NCBI RefSeq assembly: GCF_000222685.1
Contig: NZ_AFWJ01000079.1
Location: forward strand, 1 to 64,000
Direction of reading: 5' to 3'
Length of the DNA stretch: 64,000 nucleotides
Source: Vibrio nigripulchritudo ATCC 27043
GTDB taxonomy: Bacteria > Pseudomonadota > Gammaproteobacteria > Enterobacterales > Vibrionaceae
Under the pieces are notes generated by a model. That model saw only the letters and a program-made list of their open reading frames with translations. It was not told where the DNA came from and did no database searches. This document shows positions 18,795 through 27,801 of this stretch, in pieces (the stretch's first letter is position 1; every line of letters starts with the position of its first letter). The position numbers and the translations under genes are program-made.

Positions 18795-19772
18795 TTAGTC
18801 GGAGTACACGTATTTACGGATGTCTGGTGAATCGATATTCGATTTATCCATCACCACAAACCCGGTTCCGATATGAGTAGGTACAGCCTGACCTGTTAAC
18901 AACGCATGGGCAGTCATGACACCGTAGTAACCCATGGTGGCAGGTTGCTGAGCGACAGCAATGTCGACCAAACCACTTTTAATGTCCTGAACAATTCTTG
19001 GCAATGCATCAAATGCCACTACCTTAATCTCGCCCACTTTACCCAGCTTCTTCACACCTTCGGCTGCACCCAACGCAGAAAACGTGTTGGCACCAAACAC
19101 ACCTGCAAGGTCTGGATTACGTGCGTAGACTGCCTGAAGTTGTGATGCCGACTTGTTGGAATCATCTTCGTTGTACTGAATCTTCAGAACTTCTACATCT
19201 GGCCAGCGCTTCATCTCATCCATAAAGCCTTCTGCGCGTTGGTCAGTAGTGGAAATGCCAGGTTTCACACTTGCCACATACACCTTGCCTTTGTAACCAA
19301 TGGATTTCGCCAGTGCTCGGGCAGCAATTCGACCACCTAGCACGTTGTCGGATGCGATATAACTGTCGACAAAATCGCCTGGACCACTTCCATCCTGATA
19401 GTTTCCGTCATCAATGAATGTATCTACTGTAATCACGCGAATACCCGCATCAGCGGCTTGTTTTAACGGTGCAATCAACTGTTGTTTATCGACCGGAGAA
19501 ATCAAAATCGCATCTGGTTTTTTGGCGATGATGGCGTTCAAAATAGGCACTTGAGCGGTGGTGTTCCATTCGCGCGGAACCTGAAATGCCAGGTCAGCAC
19601 CAATGGCATCTGCAGCGTGTTGCGCGCCTCTGTGCATGGTGAAATAAAATGGATCAACAACCCCAGGGATCAGGGCAAGCTTGAGTTTCTCAGCAGCATT
19701 TGTCATTTGGCTGAACATTGCAGCCAAACCCAGAATCGCTGTCAGGGTGGCAACTTTCACGGTATGTTTCAT
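18795..19772 (-). CDS. ABC sugar importer, periplasmic binding protein (ribose-binding family)
   Basis: A 325-residue protein with a signal peptide (residues 1 to ~26, cut near TNA-AEK). The mature part starts KLALIPGVVDPFYFTMHRGA, typical of family 1 (RbsB-like) sugar receptors; VYARNPDLAGVFGANTFSA is a further family feature. ATG 19772 has AAGGAAGGAAAACG upstream, so the longer open frame to 19811 is not used. It is the first gene of the operon, directly behind the promoter and operator. Substrate unknown. Confidence 0.92.
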   Translation of the reverse strand: MKHTVKVATLTAILGLAAMFSQMTNAAEKLKLALIPGVVDPFYFTMHRGAQHAADAIGADLAFQVPREWNTTAQVPILNAIIAKKPDAILISPVDKQQLIAPLKQAADAGIRVITVDTFIDDGNYQDGSGPGDFVDSYIASDNVLGGRIAARALAKSIGYKGKVYVASVKPGISTTDQRAEGFMDEMKRWPDVEVLKIQYNEDDSNKSASQLQAVYARNPDLAGVFGANTFSALGAAEGVKKLGKVGEIKVVAFDALPRIVQDIKSGLVDIAVAQQPATMGYYGVMTAHALLTGQAVPTHIGTGFVVMDKSNIDSPDIRKYVYSD

Positions 19773-19875
19773 CGTTTTCCTTCCTTGTATCAGATGGGAT
19801 GACACGGGCATAACATGGCTGTGAAAAAGAAACGCTTCCTATCTTTTGGATCTTTTTCCAGATGCCCAATTCTCT

Positions 19876-19887
19876 AACCGATTCGTT
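19876..19887 (-). promoter_or_regulatory. Putative LacI-type operator of the sugar operon
   Basis: AACCGATTCGTT is an imperfect palindrome (8 of 12 symmetric positions). It sits about 10 nt downstream of the predicted transcription start, where a LacI-family repressor would block transcription. A second TTAAC-containing element is just beside it at about 19891. The adjacent LacI-type gene is the natural candidate. Confidence 0.4.
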
Positions 19888-19901
19888 AAAGTTAACCCTA
19901 T

Positions 19902-19930
19902 GTTATATTTTGACACGTGTACAGAATCAA
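19902..19930 (-). promoter_or_regulatory. Sigma-70 promoter of the sugar operon
   Basis: On the minus strand: -35 TTGATT (19930-19925), a 17-bp spacer and -10 TATAAC (19907-19902). The spacing is optimal and it lies 130 nt upstream of the binding-protein start. Confidence 0.6.
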
Positions 19931-20036
19931 AAATGAGAAAGGTGATTTAGTGAACAGTTTTGTGAACCAGAATAGAACACGCGATGGTAACTATTTGTTT
20001 TAATTAAACTTAAATACAAATGAGGTAGTTAAACGG

Positions 20037-20080
20037 ATAAAAGCCCCTAACTATTTTGAAAGTAAAGTGCTTTTATTTTT
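20037..20080 (-). terminator. Possible terminator behind the LacI-type gene
   Basis: ATAAAAGC (20037-20044) and GCTTTTAT (20069-20076) form an 8-bp AT-rich stem with a 24-nt loop about 80 nt beyond the regulator stop. Weak. The rest of 19931-20154 holds nothing else recognisable. Confidence 0.3.
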
Positions 20081-20154
20081 AGGAAAAACATTCTGTAGCT
20101 TGAGGAAAAATAAGAAGATCTTTGACAAGATCACATCGTTACTTTAAACCTCAA

Positions 20155-21174
20155 CTAAGCAGACAAACGCTTCACTAAACGGGAATGAATGGTGACCTCT
20201 CGAATAATCTCCGGCTCCAACACCGCATCAACCACCGCCCTCGCCATTTGACTGCAACTTTGCTTCACTGTGGTCAGGGGTGGAGTCAAAAATGGCGCGA
20301 GTTCAATGTCATCGTGTCCTGCCAGCAAAACCTGTTTCCCGACTTTTACCCCTGCGTTGTTTAAGGCACTTAACGCGCCTACTGCGATGTTGTCATTCAT
20401 GCAAATAATGCCGCATTTCTCATTCGCCCAGTCGGTTTCTTGCAGCCACTTAAAGATCATCGTGTGTCCGTACGCAGCGTCTGGCCAGGTGATGTCTAAG
20501 TCTTCATCTACGATGAATCTGGGCGTTAAGCCAGCGTTCTCCATGCGATCGCAATAACTCTTTCTGCGAGTGGTAATAGACGGTTTTTCAAGCTTCTTGG
20601 GTACATCCAGGTAGAAAGGATGAATGCCTTTTTCGAGGAAATAATCACAGATGATTTCCAGACTGTGTCTGTTATCGTTAACCACATAACTCGCGTTTTC
20701 CAACAAACAGTTATCCAGCCAGACAATGTGTATATCGTGACGCAGTGCTTCGAAAAAACGTACTGACGCTTCATCACTTGCCGTTGGAACCAAAATCAAT
20801 GCTCTCGGTTTTAAACTGCGAAGCGACTGAATGATTTTGCGCTCTCGTTCTGCATCACCATGGGTGCTCTGCACAATCAGGTTTAGACCTTTCTCGTTAG
20901 CGAAATCTTCAATGTGTTTCAGCGTATCGGAATAGAAGCTATCAGTAGTGGAAGGCACAACTGCTGCAATCAGAGAACTCTGCCCTTTTACCAAGTTTAC
21001 AGCGTGCTGATTGGGCACGTATTGCAAGGCTTCACAAGCCGCTTGGATGCGCTGAATGGTCGCAGGCTTGAGAGACATGTCTCCATTGAAATACTTGGAA
21101 GCAGAAGCACGAGAAACTCCGGCTAATTTAGCAACGTCCGTCATGGTCACAGCGTTAGAGGGTTTACTCGACAT
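20155..21174 (-). CDS. LacI-family transcriptional regulator of the sugar operon
   Basis: A 339-residue LacI/GalR protein. The N-terminal helix-turn-helix is TMTDVAKLAGVSRASASKYF, followed by the hinge helix VPNQHAVNLVKG. The periplasmic-binding-protein-like effector domain spans residues ~60-335 and includes GIICMNDNIAVGALSALN. ATG 21174 has AAGGAAG upstream and is chosen over 21198. It is encoded on the same strand 380 nt before the importer operon, which it probably controls. The effector is probably the imported sugar or its phosphate. Confidence 0.88.
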   Translation of the reverse strand: MSSKPSNAVTMTDVAKLAGVSRASASKYFNGDMSLKPATIQRIQAACEALQYVPNQHAVNLVKGQSSLIAAVVPSTTDSFYSDTLKHIEDFANEKGLNLIVQSTHGDAERERKIIQSLRSLKPRALILVPTASDEASVRFFEALRHDIHIVWLDNCLLENASYVVNDNRHSLEIICDYFLEKGIHPFYLDVPKKLEKPSITTRRKSYCDRMENAGLTPRFIVDEDLDITWPDAAYGHTMIFKWLQETDWANEKCGIICMNDNIAVGALSALNNAGVKVGKQVLLAGHDDIELAPFLTPPLTTVKQSCSQMARAVVDAVLEPEIIREVTIHSRLVKRLSA

Positions 21175-21249
21175 GCACTTCCTTATCACGTTAATCATCT
21201 TCCTTAGATGAATTTTTCAGTAATCTTTACACGAGTCAATAGAGAAGAT

Positions 21250-21281
21250 AACAAAAGGGCGAATACGCCACGTATTCGCCC
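21250..21281 (-). terminator. Rho-independent terminator of the norspermidine operon
   Basis: GGGCGAATACG (21257-21267) and CGTATTCGCCC (21271-21281), 11 bp with a 3-nt loop. On the minus strand it is followed by TTTTGTT. It ends nspC transcription before the LacI-type gene promoter. Confidence 0.8.
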
Positions 21282-21308
21282 TATTTAGGTATTCTTTTTT
21301 ATCTAGCC

Positions 21309-22442
21309 CTAAGAAACAGACCACTGAGATAAAGAACGTTTGAAGTCTGAGTAGTCAAACTCGTTCAGTTTCTGAATGTCACCATTGGAACGTTCACAGT
21401 AAATGGAAGGCATCTTAAGTCCATTGAACCAGTTGAGTTTCACCATGGTGTAACCGGCACTGTCCATGATATGTAGCTTCTGCCCAATCTCTAGTGGCTG
21501 GTCAAAATTAGCGACACAGAACTGGTCACCGGCCAGACAAGAGCATGAACCAATGACATATTCATGTTCACCATTTTCAGACGCTTCTAAGACTGACGCA
21601 GGCTCGTCGTAGATGAGCGTGTCCAGACGGTGAGCTTCAGTTGCTGAATCAACAATCGCTGTCTTCTTCTGATTTTCAACGACATCCACAACCGTCACTA
21701 CCAAGTCAGTCGTTTTCGTAATGATCGCTTCACCAGGCTCCAGATACATCTGAACACCGTGTTTTTCAGAAAAGGCTTTCAGTGCCAAGCCAAGTTTTTC
21801 AATGTTATAACCTGGCCAAGTGAAGAACACACCACCGCCCATGCTGACCCAATCCAGTTTATTCAGGTATTCACCAAACTGCTCTGAGATGGAATCCAGC
21901 AGACCGATAAAGGCATCAACGTCTTTGTTCTCACAGTTCATGTGGAACATCACACCATCAATGGAATCGAACACTTCAGGGTTGATGTGGTCAGCTTGCA
22001 CACCTAAACGAGAAAACTGACGCGCTGGGTTTGCTAAATCTTGCCCCGCGTAACTCACCCCAGGGTTTAAACGCAGACCAATTGAAGCTTTGCCTTCAAC
22101 AATATGACGATATGCCGCCAGCTGGTTTTGTGAGTTGAAGATCATCTTGTCACTGATGTCGGCGACCTCACGAACATCGTCTTCGCTATAACCAACGCTG
22201 TAGGCATGCGTTTCGCCACCAAACGTTTCGTGCCCAAGTTTGACTTCGTATGGACCCGAGCTTGTCGTTCCATCTAAGTAAGGTTTGATGATGTCAAACA
22301 CGCCCCAAGTAGAAAAACACTTGAGCGCCAGCACCAATTTCACTCCAGAAATCTCTTTCAGTTGTTTGGCTTTCTCTAGGTTCGCAATCAACTTATCTTC
22401 ATTGATCATGAAGTACGGGGTTTTCAGTTCGCTTTTTTGCAT
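21309..22442 (-). CDS. nspC: Carboxynorspermidine decarboxylase
   Basis: NspC removes CO2 from carboxynorspermidine to give norspermidine, a triamine that promotes vibrio biofilm formation. The 377-residue product is an alanine-racemase-fold, PLP-dependent decarboxylase. The PLP lysine is in [15 protein letters not shown] (residue ~42), the glycine-rich phosphate site in [15 protein letters not shown], and the active-site cysteine region in [11 protein letters not shown]. It is the last gene of the pathway operon. Confidence 0.95.
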   Translation of the reverse strand: MQKSELKTPYFMINEDKLIANLEKAKQLKEISGVKLVLALKCFSTWGVFDIIKPYLDGTTSSGPYEVKLGHETFGGETHAYSVGYSEDDVREVADISDKMIFNSQNQLAAYRHIVEGKASIGLRLNPGVSYAGQDLANPARQFSRLGVQADHINPEVFDSIDGVMFHMNCENKDVDAFIGLLDSISEQFGEYLNKLDWVSMGGGVFFTWPGYNIEKLGLALKAFSEKHGVQMYLEPGEAIITKTTDLVVTVVDVVENQKKTAIVDSATEAHRLDTLIYDEPASVLEASENGEHEYVIGSCSCLAGDQFCVANFDQPLEIGQKLHIMDSAGYTMVKLNWFNGLKMPSIYCERSNGDIQKLNEFDYSDFKRSLSQWSVS

Positions 22443-22455
22443 TCTTAGTCCCTTG

Positions 22456-22516
22456 AGTGCTTTAACAAATAAAGCACTTTAAAATCGAACAAAGCCGACG
22501 CAGTGGCATCGGCTTT
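22456..22516 (-). other. Two hairpins between the carboxynorspermidine dehydrogenase and nspC
   Basis: AGTGCTTT / AAAGCACT (22456-22463 with 22471-22478), and AAAGCCGA / TCGGCTTT (22491-22498 with 22509-22516). On the minus strand the second is followed by GTTCGAT, so it could partly terminate or stabilise the message between the two genes. Confidence 0.45.
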
Positions 22517-22547
22517 AGTAAATTCAAGATTAGCCTGAGCTAGGTTC

Positions 22548-23801
22548 TTACTTTTTCAGTTCGTGAATATTGGGAAGTCCCTGCCCTGCTTCCAGTTCCT
22601 GCACATGCCAGTCAAGACCAATAGTAGGCATGGTTTCAAGGAACGGATCCGGATCTAGCTGTTCCATGTTGAACACACCTTTGTCTGCCCACTCACCACG
22701 GAAGAATTGCAGCGCCGCAGTAATGGCTGGTACGCCTGTAGTGTAAGAAATAGCTTGGTGCTCAACGTCTTCGTACGCGACTTCATGATCAGCGTTGTTG
22801 TAGATAAATACGCTGCGCTCTTTACCGTCTTTCTTACCCTGAACCCAAGTACCGATACACGTTAGACCTGTGTAACCCGGCGCAAGAGATGTTGGGTCTG
22901 GCAATAGCGCTTTAAGTACATGCAAAGGCTGGACAACCGTGCCGTCATGTAGAGTCAGTGGATCTGGGCTTAACAGACCAATATCGCGCATAACATTGAA
23001 GTAGTTCAGGTAACGATCACCGAAGCCCATCCAGAATTCAATGCGTTTTGCTGGAATGAACTCTTTCATTGAACGCACCTCATCGTGCGCCATCGAGTAA
23101 ACTTTGTGAGAGCCACAGTTCGGGAAATCAAACTCAAGCATACGAGAGTGACAAGGAACTTGTTTCCACTCGCCGTTTTCCCAGTAGAAAGAGTCGCCCT
23201 GGATTTCTAGCATGTTGGTTTCAGGATCGAAGTTAGTGGCAAACTTCTTACCGTGATCACCTGCGTTCACGTCCATTACGTCGATGGTATCAATCTCATC
23301 AAACAGGTGCTTCACTGCGTATGCAGCGAATACAGATACAACACCTGGATCAAAGCCCGCCCCTAGAATACCTGTAATGCCCGCTTCTTCGAACTTCTCG
23401 CGGTAACCCCACTGCCAGTCATACGCTTCTGGTACTTGCTGACCTTCAGAGCAAAGGTCTACGGCAACGGATGTATCAAGGTAAGAGACTTTCGCTTGGT
23501 AACACGCTTCCATGATGGTCATGTTCACCCAAGGAGGACCTGCGTTAATCACTAGGTCAGGTTGTACTTCCTTGATGAGTGCAACTAGAGCGTCGACATC
23601 GTCTGCGTTTACTGCGCGAGCTTCCAGCTTCTTGGATGGATCTTTCAGGTTGTTTTTCTTCTGAATAGATTCGATGATTTTTTCACACTTGCCTACAGTA
23701 CGTGAAGCAATGGTGATATCACCCAGCACGTCGTTGTTCTGAGCCGCTTTGTGTGCGACTACCCAACCTACGCCGCCTGCACCAATTTGAAGAATTGCCA
23801 T
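22548..23801 (-). CDS. Carboxynorspermidine dehydrogenase (synthase)
   Basis: A 417-residue saccharopine-dehydrogenase-family enzyme that joins diaminopropane and aspartate semialdehyde reductively into carboxynorspermidine. The N-terminal Rossmann motif is LQIGAGGVGWVVAHKAAQN, and NAGPPWVNMTIMEAC and GAGFDPGVVSVFAAYA are family landmarks. It lies 15 nt after the fused aminotransferase/decarboxylase gene and upstream of nspC, the order known from Vibrio cholerae. Confidence 0.94.
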   Translation of the reverse strand: MAILQIGAGGVGWVVAHKAAQNNDVLGDITIASRTVGKCEKIIESIQKKNNLKDPSKKLEARAVNADDVDALVALIKEVQPDLVINAGPPWVNMTIMEACYQAKVSYLDTSVAVDLCSEGQQVPEAYDWQWGYREKFEEAGITGILGAGFDPGVVSVFAAYAVKHLFDEIDTIDVMDVNAGDHGKKFATNFDPETNMLEIQGDSFYWENGEWKQVPCHSRMLEFDFPNCGSHKVYSMAHDEVRSMKEFIPAKRIEFWMGFGDRYLNYFNVMRDIGLLSPDPLTLHDGTVVQPLHVLKALLPDPTSLAPGYTGLTCIGTWVQGKKDGKERSVFIYNNADHEVAYEDVEHQAISYTTGVPAITAALQFFRGEWADKGVFNMEQLDPDPFLETMPTIGLDWHVQELEAGQGLPNIHELKK

Positions 23802-23816
23802 TATTCTTGTCCCTTA

Positions 23817-26705
23817 TTATTTCGCTAGTTCAACCGCTAGTTGGTCGATGTCGTTTAATAGTTTTTCGAAGTCTGACAGAGCCAGACACGGATTTAAAAT
23901 TGTGAATTTCAGCGCTGACTGACCGTTTACCGTGGTCTCACCCAGTACCGCAATGCCGCGAACCAAGGCTTCGATGCGCACCTTCTGGTTCAGCTTGCAC
24001 AGATCATCAACCTGGTTATTGGTTACTCGGAATAGCACCGTTGACAATGCAGGTTCTGAGAGCAACTCAAAGCCCTTGCGTTGGTGAACCAGATCCGCCA
24101 CTTGTTGTGTTTGCTCAAGCAGATGGTCATACATATCGCCTAACGCTTTTGGACCCACGTTTTGCATAGTCATGAAGACTTTCAATGCATCAAAACGCTT
24201 AGTTGTTGCGATGGATTTGTCGACCAGATTAGGCAGCTCATCGTGTTCGCGATTAAGGTAATCCGCATGGTGAAGCAGGAACTTAAAGTTCGCTTTATCC
24301 TTCACCAATAGAGAACCGCAACTGATTGTTTGGTAGAACAATTTGTGGAAGTCCACGCTCACAGAATCTGCACGTTCAATGCCCGACAATCGCGCCTTGT
24401 GGCTGCTCAGGATCAATGCGCCACCGTAGGCACCGTCAACGTGCATCCAAAGTTCGTGTTTTTTTGCTGCATCGGCAATGATGTTCAGATCGTCTATCGC
24501 ACCGTGGTCGGTTGTGCCAGCAGTACCCACTACCGCAAATGGAATCAGACCCTCTGCTTTGGCTTGCTCTATGGTTTCTTGTAGCTTGGTCGCATCCATA
24601 GTGCCGTTTGGCAATGCATCAACAGGCAATACGGCTTTCTCACCTAACCCCATCCAAGATGCGGATTTTTGCACGGTGAAGTGTGCTTTAGCTGAGCAAA
24701 CAATGCGAAGCTTGTCTGCATAATCTGGCAAACCAAGTTTTTGGATGGAGTGACCGCTGAGTTTGTCTGCAATCCAGTCACGTGCCAGCATCAAACCCAT
24801 TTGGTTGCTTTGTGTGCCACCGCTGGTAAAGATACCGTCAGCGTCTTTACCTAGCTCATAACGTTCACACAACCAGTCCACGACTTTCTGCTCTACATAA
24901 GTGGCAGAGGAGGCCTGATCCCAAGAATCCATTGACTGGTTCAGTGCCGCGATCATTGCTTCTGCAGCTACCGCTGGCATCAAAGGAGGCGTGTGAAGGT
25001 GGGCAATACAATTAGGGTGTTGCGTGAAAATCGCGTTCTTAGCGACCAGATCGGTTGCACCAGTGATAACGTCTTTCAGGCTTTCGTTCGACGCATCCAG
25101 ATTCACCCCATTGATTTGGGCTTCAAGCAGTTTTGGATCCATGCCGGAGTATGGCTTGTCCACTTGCTCGAACAATTGTTTCATGGCTTTGGTTGTATGA
25201 TTCATTACCGAAGCAAACTCATCAGCACCTGTTTCACCCGTCTGGATAAAATGCTTTTGCCATTCGCTTTCTTCTGGCGTTTCGTCTTTCAGACCACCAC
25301 CAGCAACTAGCATCGCTTCTTCAATCACTCGCAGTGCAAAATCGATTTGCTCAAACGAGATGATAAGAGGCGGTAGGAAACGAATCACCGAACCTTCACG
25401 ACCACCTTTCTCAACCATCAAACCGCGCTCAAGCGCTGCTCGCTGAATCGCTAGTGTAAGATCGCCGTCTGCAACGGGTTCGCCGAATTTGTTTTTCTCG
25501 CCATTAGGGTTCTGGATTTCAACACCCAGCATCAGACCTTTGCCACGAACTTCGGCAATACACTTCACTCGCTTCTGGATTCTTTCTAATCCAAGACGAA
25601 GGTACTGACCCGCAATGTTCGCGTGTTCAACAAGGTTGTCGCGCTCAATGATTTCCAGCGCTTTTGCACCTGAAACCATCGCGAGTTGGTTACCACGGAA
25701 CGTGCCTGTATGCTCACCCGCTTTCCAGGTGTCGATCTCTTTGTTGAAAACAAGCAGAGACATCGGCAAACCGCCACCAATTGCTTTAGACAGGCAGAGA
25801 ATGTCTGGAGAAATGCCGGATTCTTCGAACGCAAAGCGGTAACCAGATTTACCGACACCACACTGGATTTCATCAAAAATCAGCAGGATACCGTGCTCAT
25901 CACAAAGGCGACGCAGTTCGCGCAACCAGAATGCCGGAGCAGGAATTACACCACCCTCACCTTGTACAGGTTCAACAATGATCGCAGCTGGCTTCATGAT
26001 GCCCGCTTCGTCATCATTCAACAGACGCTCCATGTAGCGAATGCTGGCTTTTGCACCTTCATCGCCACCCAATCCGAACGGGCAGCGTAGGTTGTATGGA
26101 AACGGCATAAAGTGAACGTCAGACATCAAACCCGTGCGACGCGCTTTGGTGCCAAGGTTACCCATCATGCCCATAGTGCCATTGGTCATTCCGTGGTAAG
26201 CACCTCGGAATGCGAACATGGTGTTGCGCCCAGTGGTTTGCTTCGCCAGCTTGATCGCCGCTTCTACTGCATCGGCACCAGAGGGACCACAGAACTGAAT
26301 GGCAGAATTTTTGGCAAACTCTTCAGGCAGAAACGCTTTAACGCGCTTGATGAAGGTGTCTTTGGCTTTCGTGGTGATATCAAGAGTCTGGTACGGAAGA
26401 CCAGAGTCTAGTTGATCTTTTAGTGCTTGATTGATCTCGGGATGGTTATAACCCATCGCAAGTGTGCCTGCACCAGCAAGGCAATCTAGAAAAATTTGTC
26501 CACGGGTATCTTCCACCAATGCACCATATGCACGCTTGATGGCAATTGGTAAACGACGCGGATAAGAACGTACTTCCGACTCATGTTGTTCTTGGTCGAG
26601 TAATACTTGGTCTGGAGTCAGGTCATAAACGCCTTCAACCCCAGGAACAACAGATGAGAAAGGTGTATTGGAGCGTGATGCGTCCATTTCAAAAGCTGTG
26701 CTCAT
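23817..26705 (-). CDS. Fused L-2,4-diaminobutyrate aminotransferase / decarboxylase
   Basis: A 962-residue two-domain protein making 1,3-diaminopropane from aspartate semialdehyde through diaminobutyrate. Residues ~20-465 are a class III aminotransferase with the PLP lysine in LCLSKAIGGGLPMS. Residues ~500-960 are a group II decarboxylase with the PLP lysine in SVDFHKLFYQTISCG. ATG 26705 (MSTAFEMDAS) is preferred over 26732, which lacks an SD, but the chosen start has only a distant AAGG. It is the first gene of the norspermidine operon. Confidence 0.92.
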   Translation of the reverse strand: MSTAFEMDASRSNTPFSSVVPGVEGVYDLTPDQVLLDQEQHESEVRSYPRRLPIAIKRAYGALVEDTRGQIFLDCLAGAGTLAMGYNHPEINQALKDQLDSGLPYQTLDITTKAKDTFIKRVKAFLPEEFAKNSAIQFCGPSGADAVEAAIKLAKQTTGRNTMFAFRGAYHGMTNGTMGMMGNLGTKARRTGLMSDVHFMPFPYNLRCPFGLGGDEGAKASIRYMERLLNDDEAGIMKPAAIIVEPVQGEGGVIPAPAFWLRELRRLCDEHGILLIFDEIQCGVGKSGYRFAFEESGISPDILCLSKAIGGGLPMSLLVFNKEIDTWKAGEHTGTFRGNQLAMVSGAKALEIIERDNLVEHANIAGQYLRLGLERIQKRVKCIAEVRGKGLMLGVEIQNPNGEKNKFGEPVADGDLTLAIQRAALERGLMVEKGGREGSVIRFLPPLIISFEQIDFALRVIEEAMLVAGGGLKDETPEESEWQKHFIQTGETGADEFASVMNHTTKAMKQLFEQVDKPYSGMDPKLLEAQINGVNLDASNESLKDVITGATDLVAKNAIFTQHPNCIAHLHTPPLMPAVAAEAMIAALNQSMDSWDQASSATYVEQKVVDWLCERYELGKDADGIFTSGGTQSNQMGLMLARDWIADKLSGHSIQKLGLPDYADKLRIVCSAKAHFTVQKSASWMGLGEKAVLPVDALPNGTMDATKLQETIEQAKAEGLIPFAVVGTAGTTDHGAIDDLNIIADAAKKHELWMHVDGAYGGALILSSHKARLSGIERADSVSVDFHKLFYQTISCGSLLVKDKANFKFLLHHADYLNREHDELPNLVDKSIATTKRFDALKVFMTMQNVGPKALGDMYDHLLEQTQQVADLVHQRKGFELLSEPALSTVLFRVTNNQVDDLCKLNQKVRIEALVRGIAVLGETTVNGQSALKFTILNPCLALSDFEKLLNDIDQLAVELAK

Positions 26706-26732
26706 CGCAAAAAACCTTTTAAATAGCGCCAT

Positions 26733-27247
26733 TTCAAATTATTGATTTTGAATAGCAAAGATTCGCTTTCATTAACGCAAATATAGATCTTTGGCGTATT
26801 AGAAAAGCAATAGAAAGCAACCTGTGTTTGTCATGCAAACAAAGGCAAGGGTTTAGCAAAGTGTGCTAATAGAGAAATGTGCGACGTATCAAGGTTCAGT
26901 AATGATACTGCAGTTTGGAAGTACGAAGCTGATTTTAAAAATTGAAGTTAAGTTAGTCATGTTGGGCTTCCTATAACAATACCAGTCCTATGGCATTTTC
27001 TTCCCATCTACTGATTGAAGAACCAATCAGTACCTACCCTACACAGTGTCACAATCAGCTTGAATGGTCACTGTGCGTATCCCCCAAAACGCTCTTCGAG
27101 ATTAGCGCGGAGAATATACTAGATTATTATGGAGCGCAACGGTTTTTACATTTGGTTATTAACAATAATATTACTTATAAAAATCTCATTCTTATGCCGT
27201 ATATTTTCAACCCTTTAGACCGCAAGAGAAATAGATAGGTTACAATT
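26733..27247. other. Non-coding or weakly coding gap before the norspermidine operon
   Basis: This AT-rich stretch must contain the promoter of the norspermidine operon on the minus strand, but no -35/-10 pair stands out. On the plus strand 26990-27238 could encode 82 residues (MAFSSHLLIEEP...). It has no SD and no family likeness, so it is not called as a gene. Confidence 0.4.
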
Positions 27248-27733
27248 TTAAATCAGTACCTTATGCATAATATAACTACTAACAAAACCTTTCTTTTTAT
27301 GGCGATATGCATCAGGTATAACCCCAATAATATTGAAGCCTAATTTTTCCCATAATTTAACCGCACTCTCGTTGGTAGAAACCACAGAATTAAATTGCAT
27401 GGCTAAAAAGCCGGACTTTTTTGCATGAGCCTGAGAATGAAGGCACATTTGTGTTGCTAATCCTTTTCCTCGGGCACTGGAAGCCACCATGTACCCACAA
27501 TTGCAAATATGACTGGACGGCCCAACTGCATTAGGCTTGAGATAATAACTCCCTAAAACAGTACCGTTCTCTTTAAACACAAACGTGGCGGTGGTGTTCT
27601 CCACCCACAATGAGTAAGCATCTTCAAACGTTATGTCGGGGTCAAAAGCGTAGGTTTCTTCTGCACGAACGATTTCCTGAAAAGTATTCCAGAACAGTTC
27701 GAAGTCCTGACGGGTCATCAATGAAACATCCAT
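27248..27733 (-). CDS. GNAT family N-acetyltransferase
   Basis: A 161-residue protein covering the full GNAT fold. The acetyl-CoA pyrophosphate loop is ASSARGKGLATQMCLHSQ (motif A, R/Q-x-x-G-x-G/A), followed by the N-E-S-A-V-K-LWEKLGF motif B pattern. ATG 27733 is preceded by GAGGAAGCACC. The substrate is unknown; the family acetylates small amines or protein N-termini. First of three unrelated GNAT genes on this strand in 4 kb. Confidence 0.85.
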   Translation of the reverse strand: MDVSLMTRQDFELFWNTFQEIVRAEETYAFDPDITFEDAYSLWVENTTATFVFKENGTVLGSYYLKPNAVGPSSHICNCGYMVASSARGKGLATQMCLHSQAHAKKSGFLAMQFNSVVSTNESAVKLWEKLGFNIIGVIPDAYRHKKKGFVSSYIMHKVLI

Positions 27734-27801
27734 GGTGCTTCCTCAAACTGGGTATGAGACAAAACTATACCTAGATAGAGAAAGTTATCCATTAACGAAT
27801 G

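Noticed and set aside
13254-19772. Sulfoquinovose (sulfo-EMP) operon
   Set aside because: Kinase and aldolase types fit, but there is no sulfoquinovosidase and the importer, cupin isomerase and Gfo/Idh enzyme do not match that pathway.
26990-27238. 82-codon plus-strand frame
   Set aside because: No SD, no family features and atypical composition; kept only as a note in the gap entry.
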